Positions 15,346 through 23,509 of a stretch of DNA of 24,063 nucleotides are shown here, one piece after another. A model generated the notes under the pieces. It ran no database searches. It worked only from the letters and a program-made list of their open reading frames with translations, and was not told the origin of the DNA. The DNA is taken from positions 1 through 24,063 of the forward strand of contig VBHI01000225.1 in the NCBI GenBank assembly GCA_005881495.1, written 5' to 3'. The translations under genes and the position numbers were made by a program. This DNA comes from Chloroflexota bacterium. Lineage in GTDB: Bacteria; Chloroflexota; Ktedonobacteria; Ktedonobacterales; Ktedonobacteraceae. The first letter of the stretch is position 1. The number at the start of each line of letters is the position of its first letter.

Positions 15346-16344
15346 ATGACACAGACTCTCAGTGAACAGACCGCGGTTGCGCCCGAGCAACTGCGGCACC
15401 GCGTTGACCAGGCTCAACTGCCCTTGACCACCGCCGACGTGCTCCCGCTTGAGGGGACGATCGGGCAGCTTCGCGCGGTCGACGCTATCGCGTTCGGCCT
15501 GGAGATCGGCTCGCCTGGCTACAACCTCTTCGTGGCTGGCCCGGCCGGTTCGGGACGCGAGCTCACCGTCCACGACTTTCTCCGACGGTTCGCGCCGACC
15601 CGGCCCGCGCCGTCCGACTGGGTCTACGTCTACAACTTCGCCCAGTCGGACCAACCGAACGTGATCCGCCTGCCGCAGGGCCGGGGGCGCAAATTCGCCG
15701 CTGATCTCGATGGCTTTCTGCAGGCGGCCCAGCGAGACATCCCGCGCGCTTTCGAGAGTGAGGACTATGAGCGCCACCGCCGGGAGGCGCTCGCCGAGTT
15801 GGCCCAGCGGCGTGACGCGCTCTTCAACCAGCTCAATGCCTTCGCGCGCGACCATAGCTTTGCCATCGAAATGACACCGTCAGGTATCGTGACCGTACCT
15901 GTCAGCCAGGGGCATCCGCTCTCCGACGAGGAGTTCCAGCGCCTACCCGCCCAGCAGCAGCAGGAGCTGGAGCAGCGCAACAATGAGATCCAGGAGCGCA
16001 TCGCCGACACGCTCCGCCAGGTGCGTCAGATGCAGAAGGAGGCGACCGAGCGGGTGCGGCACCTCGACCGCGATGTGGCCCTCTTCGCAGTCGGCCCGCA
16101 CCTCGTTGAACTGCGCGAGGCCTACAGCGATCAGCCAAAGGTGCTGACCTACCTCGACCAGATCCAGAGCGACTTGCCGGAGCACCTCGACGACTTTCGC
16201 GGCAGCGAAGGCGAGGGACAGCAACAAGTCTTACTCAGCCGCCTGCCGGGACTGCAGCGTGGGGAGCACCTGACTCGTTACAGCGTCAATGCCTTCGTCT
16301 TGCCTGGGATGCTCTCAAGCGTGCGCTCATCTGCGGCGAGGTGA
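15346..16344 (+). pseudogene. Lon-family (LonB-like) protease, N-terminal fragment
   Basis: This 332-codon fragment matches the N-terminal half of Lon-like proteins with the AAA_32 domain. A Leu-Phe-Val-Ala-Gly-Pro-Ala-Gly-Ser-Gly-Arg nucleotide-binding loop (61-71) has Arg-Glu where Lys-Ser/Thr is classical, and a long coiled-coil insert rich in Gln/Glu/Arg follows (about 130-250). The start is ATG 15346, since AAGGAG lies six bases upstream; the in-frame ATG at 15319 would precede that site. The frame is correct to about 16294 (Tyr-Ser-Val-Asn-Ala-Phe). It then shifts and ends at TGA 16342-16344, having lost the stretch that normally carries Walker B. The G+C content is visibly higher than in neighbouring genes, which hints at a different origin. 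The 288 bases before it hold no gene I can support. Confidence 0.75.
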
Positions 16345-17618
16345 CAATCGAAAACCTGGGGGAGCAGTACGCCGCCTTGCCGACCGAGCGGCTGCGGCCT
16401 GAGCCGATCCCCCTGGACGTCAAAGTGATCTTGCTCGGCCCGCCAGAGGTCTACTACCTCCTCTACCAGCTCGACCCCGACTTCCAGGAGTTGTTCAAGG
16501 TCAAAGCCGACTTCGCACCGGACATGGACTGGAACGACGAGCACATCGGCGACTACGCGGCCTTTATTAGCCGGCAGGTGCGCGAGAATGGCTTACGCCA
16601 CTTTGACCGCGGAGCTCTGGCTCGCGTCATCGAGTACGGTGCGAGGCTACGCGAGGACCAGCGCAAGCTCTCCAGCCGGCTGCGTGACATCGCCGACGTT
16701 GTAAGCGAGGCAAATTACTGGGCTGGGAAGGCAGGGCATGATGTCGTGCAGGCCACAGACGTTGACCAGGCCATCGCCAAGCGAAAGTACCGCTCCAACC
16801 TCATCGAGGAGCGGATCCAGGAGATGGTCGACAACGGCACTATTATGATCGATACCTCCGGCGTCAGGGGAGCGCAGGTCAACGGCGTGGCGGTCATCGA
16901 CCTCGGCGGCTACAGCTTTGGCAAGCCGTCGCGCATCACAGCCCGCGTCTCCCCAGGCCGCGGCACGGTGAAGAGCATCGAGCGCGAGATCGAACTGTCT
17001 GGCCCGATCCACTCCAAGGGTTTCCTGATCCTCTCAGGCTACCTGGCGGGTCAATACAGCCAGCAGTATCCGCTCTCGATCAGCGCGACCATCACCTTCG
17101 AGCAGTCCTACGACGAGGTCGAGGGTGATTCCGCTTCGTCGACCGAACTGTACGCGCTCCTCTCGGCGCTCGCTGGTCTGCCGCTACGCCAGGGCATCGC
17201 TGTCACCGGCTCAGTCAATCAGCACGGCGAGATTCAGGCTGTCGGGGGGGTCACGTCCAAGATCGAGGGCTTCTTCGCTGTCTGCAAGGCGAAGGGTCTG
17301 ACCGGCGAACAGGGCATCATCATCCCGGCGGCGAACGTGCCGAACCTGATGCTCGACGAGGAGGTGATCAATGCTGTCCGGGCCGGACAGTTTCACATCT
17401 GGGCTGTGCGCAGCACCGACGAGGGCATCGAGCTACTCACCGGCCACCCGGCGGGCCAGCGTGGCCCTGATGGGCAGTATCCTGAGGGGACAGTCCACCA
17501 GCTGGTGGAGGAACGGTTACGGGAATATGCCGAGCGGCTGCGCGCCTTCGCCGCCGATCACAAAACTGAGGCTGAAGGGGAGCACATGGGTCCTTTCAAG
17601 GACACGGTTGGCGAATGA
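16341..17618 (+). pseudogene. Lon-family protease, C-terminal fragment with Ser-Lys peptidase domain
   Basis: This frame resumes the same Lon-like protein. Reading it back to about 16302 gives Ala-Trp-Asp-Ala-Leu-Lys-Arg-Ala-Leu, the segment that normally follows Walker B. The GTG at 16341 is therefore probably not a true start. The frame carries the end of the AAA module, an alpha-helical region, and the Lon peptidase domain. Its catalytic Ser is in Glu-Gly-Asp-Ser-Ala-Ser (S264) and its Lys in Gly-Gly-Val-Thr-Ser-Lys (K307). The protease half looks intact. Compared with family members, roughly 75 residues are missing between the two fragments, and the deletion is out of frame. ATP-driven proteolysis should be lost; a residual peptidase fragment is possible only if translation starts internally. 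Confidence 0.75.
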
Positions 17619-17688
17619 AAGTGCGAGTTGAATCGGCCTTGTCACAGGGCGAGAACAGGGGGTTGAGCATCGCCCCGCCCCCAGCCCA

Positions 17689-17721
17689 GGTTGACCGCAA
17701 GGGTCAACCCTACTATACACG
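17689..17721. repeat. REP-like palindrome with conserved tail (copy 4)
   Basis: GGTTGACC (17689-17696) and GGTCAACC (17702-17709) pair across GCAAG and are followed by CTACTATACACG. The paired T/A changes relative to copy 1 (GGTCGACC) preserve base pairing, which suggests selection on the stem. Confidence 0.75.
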
Positions 17722-17734
17722 AACGGAGCGCCAA

Positions 17735-17772
17735 ACCGTATATAGTAAGGGGTGGGGCTTGCCACCGCCCTG
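17735..17772. repeat. REP-like palindrome, reverse orientation (copy 5)
   Basis: On the minus strand this reads GGGCGGTGGCAAGCCCCACC followed by a CTTACTATA tail. It has the same plan as the other copies but opposite orientation, 14 bases after copy 4. Confidence 0.6.
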
Positions 17773-17832
17773 GGAGCGGCGCGAGACGCGGCCATTGATC
17801 CCATTTTTGAGTTCCTTCACTTGACGCCTATT

Positions 17833-17860
17833 GGGCAGGGCAAGCCCTGCCCCTACTATG
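17833..17860. repeat. REP-like palindrome with shortened tail (copy 6)
   Basis: GGGCAGGGC (17833-17841) and GCCCTGCCC (17844-17852) are a perfect 9-bp stem followed by CTACTATG. The rest of the 17619-18150 intergenic stretch holds no gene I can support. Confidence 0.7.
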
Positions 17861-18109
17861 GTACGGCTTCGCATACCGGGGCGTGCAGGGTGGCGAAGGA
17901 ACGTTTCTTTCCATTCACCCGGACATTTCGCTTTATGAGTCATTTGCCAATAGTAATTCATGCGCCTGTGGCGCACCGAAGTCTATGGAAATAGGGCATT
18001 TAGAGCATGACGTAACATATAAGGCTATTTCCAGGGGAGTAACAGAGAGAGAAAAATCGGCCAGGGAAGTCCGTTGATAACCAACAAGTTTCTCCAATTT
18101 TCTCGTTTC

Positions 18110-18134
18110 TACCATATACCATAGTTATATGGTA
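18110..18134 (-). terminator. Hairpin downstream of the TetR gene
   Basis: TACCATATA (18110-18118) and TATATGGTA (18126-18134) form a perfect 9-bp stem with a 7-base loop, 17 bases beyond the TetR stop. The stem is A+T rich and lacks a clean U-run, so termination is plausible but not certain. Confidence 0.4.
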
Positions 18135-18150
18135 CAACTGATCGTTTCAT

Positions 18151-18777
18151 CTAGGCATTGTGGGAAAGAGACGAGAAGGAGTCCAGGTACTCACGAAGTA
18201 CGGAAACCAGATCTCCCTGCGCTTCATGCTCCAGCCACGCTGCAATAGCCACACGCAGCGCTGTCATGTAGATGGCCACCAGGAAGCGTATCTTGTTGCG
18301 GTTCGTGGCAGCTTCCAGGTGAGAGCACAGCGCCTCACAGATGGCTGGCTCCGTTTCCATCAGCGCATAGAGATAGATGGAAGCGATCGATGGGGTCTGC
18401 ATCGCGACCTGATAGCGGATCAGAAAACTGGCCCGCTGCTGCTGATACTGGCTGGCCAGGTAGACAAAGGTCGCTCTGAGTGCTGCGTGCGGTGACTCCG
18501 TTGGCGCCACGCGCTGCAGAAAGCGGAGACCATCGCTCAGGACCGCGCGCATGGGTCCAAAGAGCACTTCCTCTTTGGAGGCAAAATAGCGGAAAAAGGT
18601 GCGCGGGGACATCATTACCGCATCGGCAATGTCCTGGATGGAGGTTTGCTCGTACCCCTGCTGCTGAAAGAGCCGGAGTGCTGTCTCTTCAATGGTGGCT
18701 TGAGCCAGGCGTTTCTTGCGTTCGCGCAAACTCATTGGCTGCGCTTCGTCGTGTGGTAAAGACACTTTGTCATTCAT
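18151..18777 (-). CDS. TetR-family transcriptional regulator
   Basis: This 208-residue protein has a clear N-terminal TetR helix-turn-helix: Ala-Leu-Arg-Leu-Phe-Gln-Gln-Gln-Gly-Tyr, then Thr-Ser-Ile-Gln-Asp-Ile-Ala-Asp-Ala, then Pro-Arg-Thr-Phe-Phe-Arg-Tyr-Phe-Ala-Ser-Lys-Glu. An all-helical ligand-binding domain of usual size follows. The ATG at 18777 is taken over the one at 18807 because AGGAG and AAGGG lie just upstream, while the longer frame would start inside the operator. It is divergent from the dehydrogenase gene, with a palindromic operator in the shared promoter. It most likely represses that gene and perhaps itself, with a small molecule as inducer. Confidence 0.9.
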   Translation of the reverse strand: MNDKVSLPHDEAQPMSLRERKKRLAQATIEETALRLFQQQGYEQTSIQDIADAVMMSPRTFFRYFASKEEVLFGPMRAVLSDGLRFLQRVAPTESPHAALRATFVYLASQYQQQRASFLIRYQVAMQTPSIASIYLYALMETEPAICEALCSHLEAATNRNKIRFLVAIYMTALRVAIAAWLEHEAQGDLVSVLREYLDSFSSLSHNA

Positions 18778-18793
18778 TTCCCTTTTTCTCCTA

Positions 18794-18823
18794 TTGACTT
18801 TTGTCATATAATGACATTATAAT
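18794..18823 (+). promoter_or_regulatory. Sigma-70-type promoter of the alcohol dehydrogenase gene
   Basis: TTGACT (18794-18799) and TATAAT (18818-18823) are separated by 18 bases. The predicted transcript would begin near 18830, leaving a leader of about 110 bases with a small hairpin (AGGGG-ATCT-CCCCT, 18901-18914). Confidence 0.65.
18802..18816. promoter_or_regulatory. Palindromic TetR operator
   Basis: TGTCAT-ATA-ATGACA is a perfect 6+6 inverted repeat lying entirely between the -35 and -10 boxes of the dehydrogenase promoter and 25 bases upstream of the TetR start. Binding there would block RNA polymerase, which fits repression by the divergent TetR protein. Confidence 0.65.
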
Positions 18824-18942
18824 ACAAAAAGACATATGTGACAACTGGAGACAGTATACACGCTGTGTTGATTCCTGACGTTGTACATTTTGAAATTCCA
18901 AGGGGATCTCCCCTCAACAACTTCCACGAAGGAGACAAATCG

Positions 18943-19962
18943 ATGAAAGCAGTAATTTATAAAGACACGAAAACGGTAGAAGTACAGGAAAGAGCCATGC
19001 CTGTTTGTGGTCCTGATGATGTTATCGTACGCAATGTTCGTGCGGGGATTTGCGGAACTGATGTGACTGGATATCTGTACGGTGGAAGGACCGTTGGCTT
19101 TCTCCCGGATTCAGAGTTTGGACATGAGATGGTTGGATATGTCTATGAAACAGGGAAAAATGTCACGTGTGTAGAAAAAGGGACACGAGTGTTTGTCAAT
19201 CCGATGACGCGTATTCGTACTCCTGATCCCTCTGCCTCAGTGAGAGCCGGTGCTTTTTCTCAATATGTTTTAGTTCAAGATGCGAAGCTTGAGTATAACC
19301 TTTTTCCATTGCCCGATTCTCTCTCCTTTGAGGATGCGGTGTTAATTGAACCGTTTGCGGTCGGAACCCATGGGAAGAATACTCCTCAGGCCAAACCGGA
19401 AGACCATGTGGTGATTTATGGCGCTGGACCCATTGGCCTGTGTGCACTCAGTGGGTTAGTTGCCCAGGGAAACCACAACGTCGTCGTTCTGGACATTGAC
19501 GACAGCCGCCTGGAAACGGTCAGGCAATTGGGCGGAATCGGCTTTAACCCGAAGTCTGGAGAGACACGCACCTTCTTACTGGAACACTTCGGGGAAATCA
19601 AAAAATACCATGGCTCTTCGGTGATCGATATTGATGTGGTCATCGACTGTGCAGGGGCGCCGAATGTTCCAGGTGATTTTCTGAATTATGCGAAACAAGG
19701 GGCGAGGTTATCGTGTGTGGCTTTGCAGAAAAAAGAGGTTCCCATCAACTTCATCCAGGTGATGAGCACCGAATGCAGAATCATGGGATCCCGCGGGTAT
19801 ACAACAGAGGACATTTTGGAAGTCATTCATAATCTGACAAACAGAACTTCAAATGTCACCCAAATCATTACCCATACATTTCCATTAGATGATGCCGTAC
19901 AAGCATTTGAAACTGCTTCAGACCCAAGTCTTGCTATAAAAGTAGTACTGGATTTAGAATAG
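18943..19962 (+). CDS. Zinc-dependent medium-chain alcohol dehydrogenase
   Basis: This 339-residue protein of the MDR superfamily has catalytic zinc ligands Cys37 (Cys-Gly-Thr-Asp), His61-Glu62 (Gly-His-Glu) and a conserved Glu136. The coenzyme fold has Gly-Ala-Gly-Pro-Ile-Gly (160-165), and Asp184 closes the second beta strand, which points to NAD rather than NADP. The four-Cys structural zinc lobe is absent: residues about 85-105 contain no Cys. ATG 18943 is chosen over the upstream frame from 18838 because GAAGGAG precedes it and the family starts with this Met-Lys-Ala-Val. It is controlled by the divergent TetR promoter. Its A+T-richer composition than the downstream P450 suggests separate origins. 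The alcohol substrate is unknown. Confidence 0.88.
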   Translation: MKAVIYKDTKTVEVQERAMPVCGPDDVIVRNVRAGICGTDVTGYLYGGRTVGFLPDSEFGHEMVGYVYETGKNVTCVEKGTRVFVNPMTRIRTPDPSASVRAGAFSQYVLVQDAKLEYNLFPLPDSLSFEDAVLIEPFAVGTHGKNTPQAKPEDHVVIYGAGPIGLCALSGLVAQGNHNVVVLDIDDSRLETVRQLGGIGFNPKSGETRTFLLEHFGEIKKYHGSSVIDIDVVIDCAGAPNVPGDFLNYAKQGARLSCVALQKKEVPINFIQVMSTECRIMGSRGYTTEDILEVIHNLTNRTSNVTQIITHTFPLDDAVQAFETASDPSLAIKVVLDLE

Positions 19963-19977
19963 TCATTCTTGCTTACT

Positions 19978-20009
19978 GTAAATGCGAACTTTAAACAGTT
20001 CGCATTTAC
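19978..20009. terminator. Perfect 12-bp hairpin after the dehydrogenase gene
   Basis: GTAAATGCGAAC (19978-19989) and GTTCGCATTTAC (19998-20009) pair exactly across an 8-base loop, 15 bases beyond the stop codon. The outer part of the stem ends in A/T on both sides, as in bidirectional terminators, but the T-run is short. Confidence 0.6.
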
Positions 20010-20062
20010 AATCTGGGCTTCGTGCAATGGGCCATCGCCCGCGATGCCGGTCCAGATTTAAT

Positions 20063-20088
20063 CTGCCCGTGGCTTTTTAGTTGAGAGA
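20063..20088. repeat. Direct copy of the P450 3' end, upstream of the P450 gene
   Basis: Bases 20063-20088 match 21443-21468 at 24 of 26 positions. The later copy spans the last codons, stop and trailer of the P450 gene (Leu-Pro-Val-Ala-Phe-stop). The earlier copy therefore looks like the tail of a lost P450 copy, or a recombination scar. Confidence 0.6.
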
Positions 20089-20188
20089 TCAAAAAGGAAA
20101 GAAAAGATGAGTAGTAAGCGTGAAGAAGGATACACCTCCATTTTTAGCATCGTTAATAAAGAAATACACTAACGAAAGGAATATTATT

Positions 20189-21460
20189 ATGAATACACAG
20201 GATCAGACTGTACCAGAGAAAGAGATGTTCAGCCTGTTTAGCGGTGATAACCCTGAACTGGTTGCGAACCCCTTTGCGCTGTTCGCGCAGATGCGCTCCG
20301 TGGGCGCCGTTATGCCTCTCCCGTTCTCCCTCGCGGGAACGGATCGCCAGACATGGGTGGTCACGCGCATGGAAGAGGCAGTGCAGATTCTCAAAGATCA
20401 TGCCCACTTTACCGTGGACCCCCGCCCCATCGGGGTCAACAGTCCTTTAGGGCACAACAACGCCGGGACCGCCAATACCTCTGACACGCCTACCTTCTTG
20501 ACTGCCAAAACGATGCTCACGGTCGATGAGCCGGATCATCGACGATTACGCCTGCTGGTGTCCAAAGCCTTCACGCCCAGGTACATAGAAGGCTTACGCC
20601 CGCGCGTGCAGGAGATCGCCGATGAGTTGCTCGACCAGGTGCAAGCGCACGGCCAGATGGATCTCGTCGAGGCCTATGCCTTTCCCCTGCCCATCAATGT
20701 CATTTCGGAGATGCTGGGGGTGCCTCACGCCGACCGGGACCAGATCCGGGTCTGGTCGGAGGCGCTGGCGCATGGTCTGGCCCTGGGAAAGCGCGATGAG
20801 GGGGTCGCGGCTCACATGCGCGCCTTCGGGGAATACACCGCACACCTGGTGGCCGACAAACGCCAGCATCCAGCGGAGGACTTGATCAGCCAGTTGATCG
20901 CCATCGAAGAGGAAGGGGATCGGCTCAGCGAAACGGAACTGCTCTCGATGATCACGCTGCTGATCTTTGCCGGCCATGAAACCACCTCGAACTTGATCGC
21001 CACCGGCACCTTGATGTTGCTGGATCATCCTGCTCAACTGGAGCAGCTCAAAGCGGACCTCAGCCTGGTTCCGTCGGCGGTCGAAGAACTGCTGCGCTTC
21101 AACGGGCCAGCCACCATCGCGGGACCGCGTTTTGCCACCGAAGACATCGAGATCGCCGGGCAGCAGATCAAGCAAGGGGATATGCTCTTTCCCGTCCTGG
21201 GCTCGGCGAATCGGGATGAGAGCCAGTTTACCCAGCCAGAGGAGCTGGAGATTGCGCGCACGCTCAATCGTCATCTCGCCTTTGGGCATGGCATCCATAC
21301 CTGTCTGGGGGCGCCGCTGGCCCGTCTGGAGGGAGACATTGCCTTTACTACCCTGCTGAAGCGCATGCCCAACCTGCGGCTGAGCGTCCCCCGCGAGAGC
21401 ATCACCTGGAACTTCAGTCTGAACTCACGGAGTTTGGCCGCTCTGCCCGTCGCTTTTTAG
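20189..21460 (+). CDS. Cytochrome P450, bacterial class I type (CYP107-like)
   Basis: This 423-residue protein has all P450 hallmarks. The I-helix is Ala-Gly-His-Glu-Thr-Thr (261-266), the ExxR motif is Glu300-Leu-Leu-Arg303, and the haem loop Phe-Gly-His-Gly-Ile-His-Thr-Cys-Leu-Gly places the haem-ligand Cys at 372. A Glu-Pro-Asp-His-Arg-Arg-Leu-Arg motif lies at about 114-121. It is soluble, without a membrane anchor, so it needs ferredoxin and reductase partners that are not in the window. The ATG at 20189 follows AAAGGA; a longer frame begins at 20120. It could be co-transcribed with the dehydrogenase, but a 12-bp hairpin lies between them. The role may be hydroxylation of a secondary metabolite or xenobiotic. 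CYP107 likeness is a judgement from motifs, not a search. Confidence 0.92.
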   Translation: MNTQDQTVPEKEMFSLFSGDNPELVANPFALFAQMRSVGAVMPLPFSLAGTDRQTWVVTRMEEAVQILKDHAHFTVDPRPIGVNSPLGHNNAGTANTSDTPTFLTAKTMLTVDEPDHRRLRLLVSKAFTPRYIEGLRPRVQEIADELLDQVQAHGQMDLVEAYAFPLPINVISEMLGVPHADRDQIRVWSEALAHGLALGKRDEGVAAHMRAFGEYTAHLVADKRQHPAEDLISQLIAIEEEGDRLSETELLSMITLLIFAGHETTSNLIATGTLMLLDHPAQLEQLKADLSLVPSAVEELLRFNGPATIAGPRFATEDIEIAGQQIKQGDMLFPVLGSANRDESQFTQPEELEIARTLNRHLAFGHGIHTCLGAPLARLEGDIAFTTLLKRMPNLRLSVPRESITWNFSLNSRSLAALPVAF

Positions 21461-21565
21461 CTGAGAGAAAAGCCTGCCTGTCTCGTGCGGAGGGGCAGAC
21501 ACGACGAAGTGGGGGAGCTGTTGTCCATCACTCCGTTCGTGCTGCTTTTCTCAGAGACAGAGAAA

Positions 21566-21832
21566 ATGAACAGGTGTAGAGAAAGGGATCTGTTGAATCA
21601 GGCGGTGTTTGAGCGCCTACACACCAGTGTGCCAACTGCACAGCTCTATAACTTCACGACAGAGACAAACTCCAAGTTCACCGATCCTTACCCCGCAAAC
21701 ATATGGGACTACAAGCCCTACACTCCCGACCCTCCGCTCATTCTTGGAGCAATCGCTATCGTATGGGCCGGGCTTCTAGCCATACTCATCGCCCTGAACT
21801 GGGAAGCTCGCACACTCATCTCTATCAGATAA
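21566..21832 (+). CDS. Possible small single-helix membrane protein
   Basis: An 88-residue frame with a hydrophilic N-terminal part, a Tyr/Pro-rich segment (about 50-62) and one clear membrane helix near the C-terminus (about residues 59-80), closing with a basic tail. I do not recognise a family. The ribosome site is weak (AGAGACAGAGAAA), and the frame could start earlier at 21485. Its final codons and stop lie inside the left inverted repeat of the element at 21814, so the true end may have been replaced by that element. It may not be translated at all. Confidence 0.28.
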   Translation: MNRCRERDLLNQAVFERLHTSVPTAQLYNFTTETNSKFTDPYPANIWDYKPYTPDPPLILGAIAIVWAGLLAILIALNWEARTLISIR

Positions 21833-22013
21833 CTTTTCCTTGTGGGCTAAAACAGAGGAAAAACGGCACCAAACTCTCTCGGAAAACGGTGGATACATCG
21901 GGTGGAAAAGTTATGTGCGAGACGCGTACCTGTTTTCTTTGCTTAACAGCTACTATACATCGGAAAAGTTATCTGAAAGAGGCGAAAAGTTATCTGATAA
22001 ATGTCAGATGAGT
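21814..22013. mobile_element. 200-bp inverted-repeat element (MITE-like or transposon-end remnant)
   Basis: TATCAGATAACTTTTC at 21823-21838 has its exact complement at 21984-21999. Outside both lies ACTCATCT (21814-21821; complement 22006-22013), so the ends match over about 24 positions with a small offset. Inside, GGAAAAGTTATCTGA recurs at 21962-21976 and a variant at 21904-21918. Multiple short repeats clustered at an end are typical of transposase-binding sites in Tn7/Tn5053-like elements. No target-site duplication was evident. The element ends 86 bases before the TIR-nSTAND gene. Other parts of the 21461-22099 interval show no gene beyond the small frame described separately. Confidence 0.5.
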
Positions 22014-22099
22014 TCCACGTGTGGCCAGGACTGACTTGAGCGTGGTGGTATACTTGGGGTGTGATTGATGCCTGATCCGATTTTTGATGGAGGCAGTCC

Positions 22100-23509
22100 A
22101 TGACCGTATCGCACTTATCGCATGTTTTTCTGTCTTACGCGCGTGCTGATGGTTCATTTGTCTCACAGCTACAATCCGATCTGCAGGCAGGAGGTATAAC
22201 TGTCTGGATAGATCATGAAGATATTCAGCCTGGTACCCCCGATTGGGAAGATTCGCTGCGAAAGGCGATCCGTCATGCCGCTGCGGTGGTGCTGGTGGCT
22301 TCTCCAAGTGCGCGGGGTTCCCGCTATGTCAAGGATGAATTGCGGATTGCTGAAATGTACCGACGTCCTGTGTATCCGCTCTGGGCTATGGGAGATGAGT
22401 GGATGGATGCTGTGCCGATTGGTTGGGGGGGAACGCAGTATATCGATGCTCGCGAAGAACGGTACCGGGAAGCCATACATGAACTTGTCGTAATTCTAGA
22501 GAAGCTCAATACCCCCGCTGATGCAGCGGTTGCCAAACCAGAGCCAAGCTCTCTGCAAAGTGAACCACCCCGTAATCCATACAAGGGCCTCCATGCTTTT
22601 CGCCGCGAGGATGCCGGTGATTTCTTTGGGCGCAGCCGCTTTATCAATGCCCTTGTAGAAGCTCTACAGAAACAATTGGCGACAGGAGAGCAAGGAGCTT
22701 CCAGGGCGAGACTTCTCACCATTATTGGATCGAGCGGCTCGGGAAAATCCAGTGTTGTGATGGCGGGTCTACTGCCCCAGTTACAGCGAGGCGTTCTTCC
22801 CGGAAGCCAGGGATGGGTGTACATTGAACCGATGGTGCCAGGGCAACATCCCATCGAGGCCCTGACCCTGGCACTCTCTCCCAGCTTCCCAGCCCGCAGC
22901 CTCAAAGCTCTTCGCGAAGATGTAGAAGACGATACTGGTCGCGGGTTGCATCTTCTTATGACTACTCTCATAGCAAAGCCAGAGGACAAGGTCCTGTTCC
23001 TGATCGATCAGTTTGAAGAGGTATTTACGCAGACGGTGGATGAGAACGAGCGAAAACGATTTATCGACCTGCTGATCACCGCCATTACTGAGCCGCAAGG
23101 TCCGACCATTGCTATCCTCACGTTTCGTGCAGATTTTTATGACCGACCGCTCTCCTACCCGGAATTGGGTCAACTGATCGAGTCTCACCACATGGCAGTA
23201 TTTCCGATGGAGATGAGCGAACTGCGCGAGGTGATTGAGAAACCGGCTCAATTGCCCGATGTGAGGCTGACGTTTGAAGGGGACCTGGTCGGCGATCTGC
23301 TTTTTGACGTGCAAGGGCAGGCTGGGGCATTGCCTTTACTGCAATTTACCCTCGATCAGCTGTTTCAAAGGCGCAAAGGCCGGCAATTGACGACCCAGGC
23401 CTATCGAGAGATTGGGGGCGTCAAAGGCGCATTGGCCAATCATGCCGAGGCGACTTATGCTGCTTTGCCCTCTGAAGACCATCGAAGACTGGCGCGCGCC
23501 CTCTTCTAA
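22100..23509 (+). CDS. TIR-nSTAND ATPase, N-terminal part ending at an in-frame TAA
   Basis: This 469-residue frame starts with a TIR domain (about 7-95: Val-Phe-Leu-Ser-Tyr-Ala, Trp-Ile-Asp, and Ser-x-Tyr-Val-x-Asp-Glu-Leu with Glu80 at the usual NADase position). A linker leads to the nSTAND1 signature Asn-Pro-Tyr-Lys-Gly-Leu ... Asp-Phe-Phe-Gly-Arg (159-178), then Walker A Gly-Ser-Ser-Gly-Ser-Gly-Lys-Ser-Ser (210-218) and Walker B Leu-Phe-Leu-Ile-Asp-Gln-Phe-Glu-Glu (299-307). The ATG has GGAGG six bases upstream. The frame stops at TAA 23507-23509, in the middle of a conserved segment that continues in the same frame. The intact family senses a ligand through C-terminal repeats and signals through TIR, which can degrade NAD. 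Here the product would be truncated unless the stop is an error. Confidence 0.85.
   Translation: MTVSHLSHVFLSYARADGSFVSQLQSDLQAGGITVWIDHEDIQPGTPDWEDSLRKAIRHAAAVVLVASPSARGSRYVKDELRIAEMYRRPVYPLWAMGDEWMDAVPIGWGGTQYIDAREERYREAIHELVVILEKLNTPADAAVAKPEPSSLQSEPPRNPYKGLHAFRREDAGDFFGRSRFINALVEALQKQLATGEQGASRARLLTIIGSSGSGKSSVVMAGLLPQLQRGVLPGSQGWVYIEPMVPGQHPIEALTLALSPSFPARSLKALREDVEDDTGRGLHLLMTTLIAKPEDKVLFLIDQFEEVFTQTVDENERKRFIDLLITAITEPQGPTIAILTFRADFYDRPLSYPELGQLIESHHMAVFPMEMSELREVIEKPAQLPDVRLTFEGDLVGDLLFDVQGQAGALPLLQFTLDQLFQRRKGRQLTTQAYREIGGVKGALANHAEATYAALPSEDHRRLARALF

Noticed and set aside
20594..21298. 234-codon minus-strand frame
   Set aside because: Antisense shadow of the P450; the P450 frame contains the haem, I-helix and ExxR motifs.
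22030..22060. TTGAGC/TATACT promoter for the TIR-nSTAND gene
   Set aside because: The spacing between the boxes is about seven bases, far too short for a sigma-70 promoter.
22324..22989. 221-codon minus-strand frame
   Set aside because: Antisense to the TIR-nSTAND gene and without recognisable motifs.
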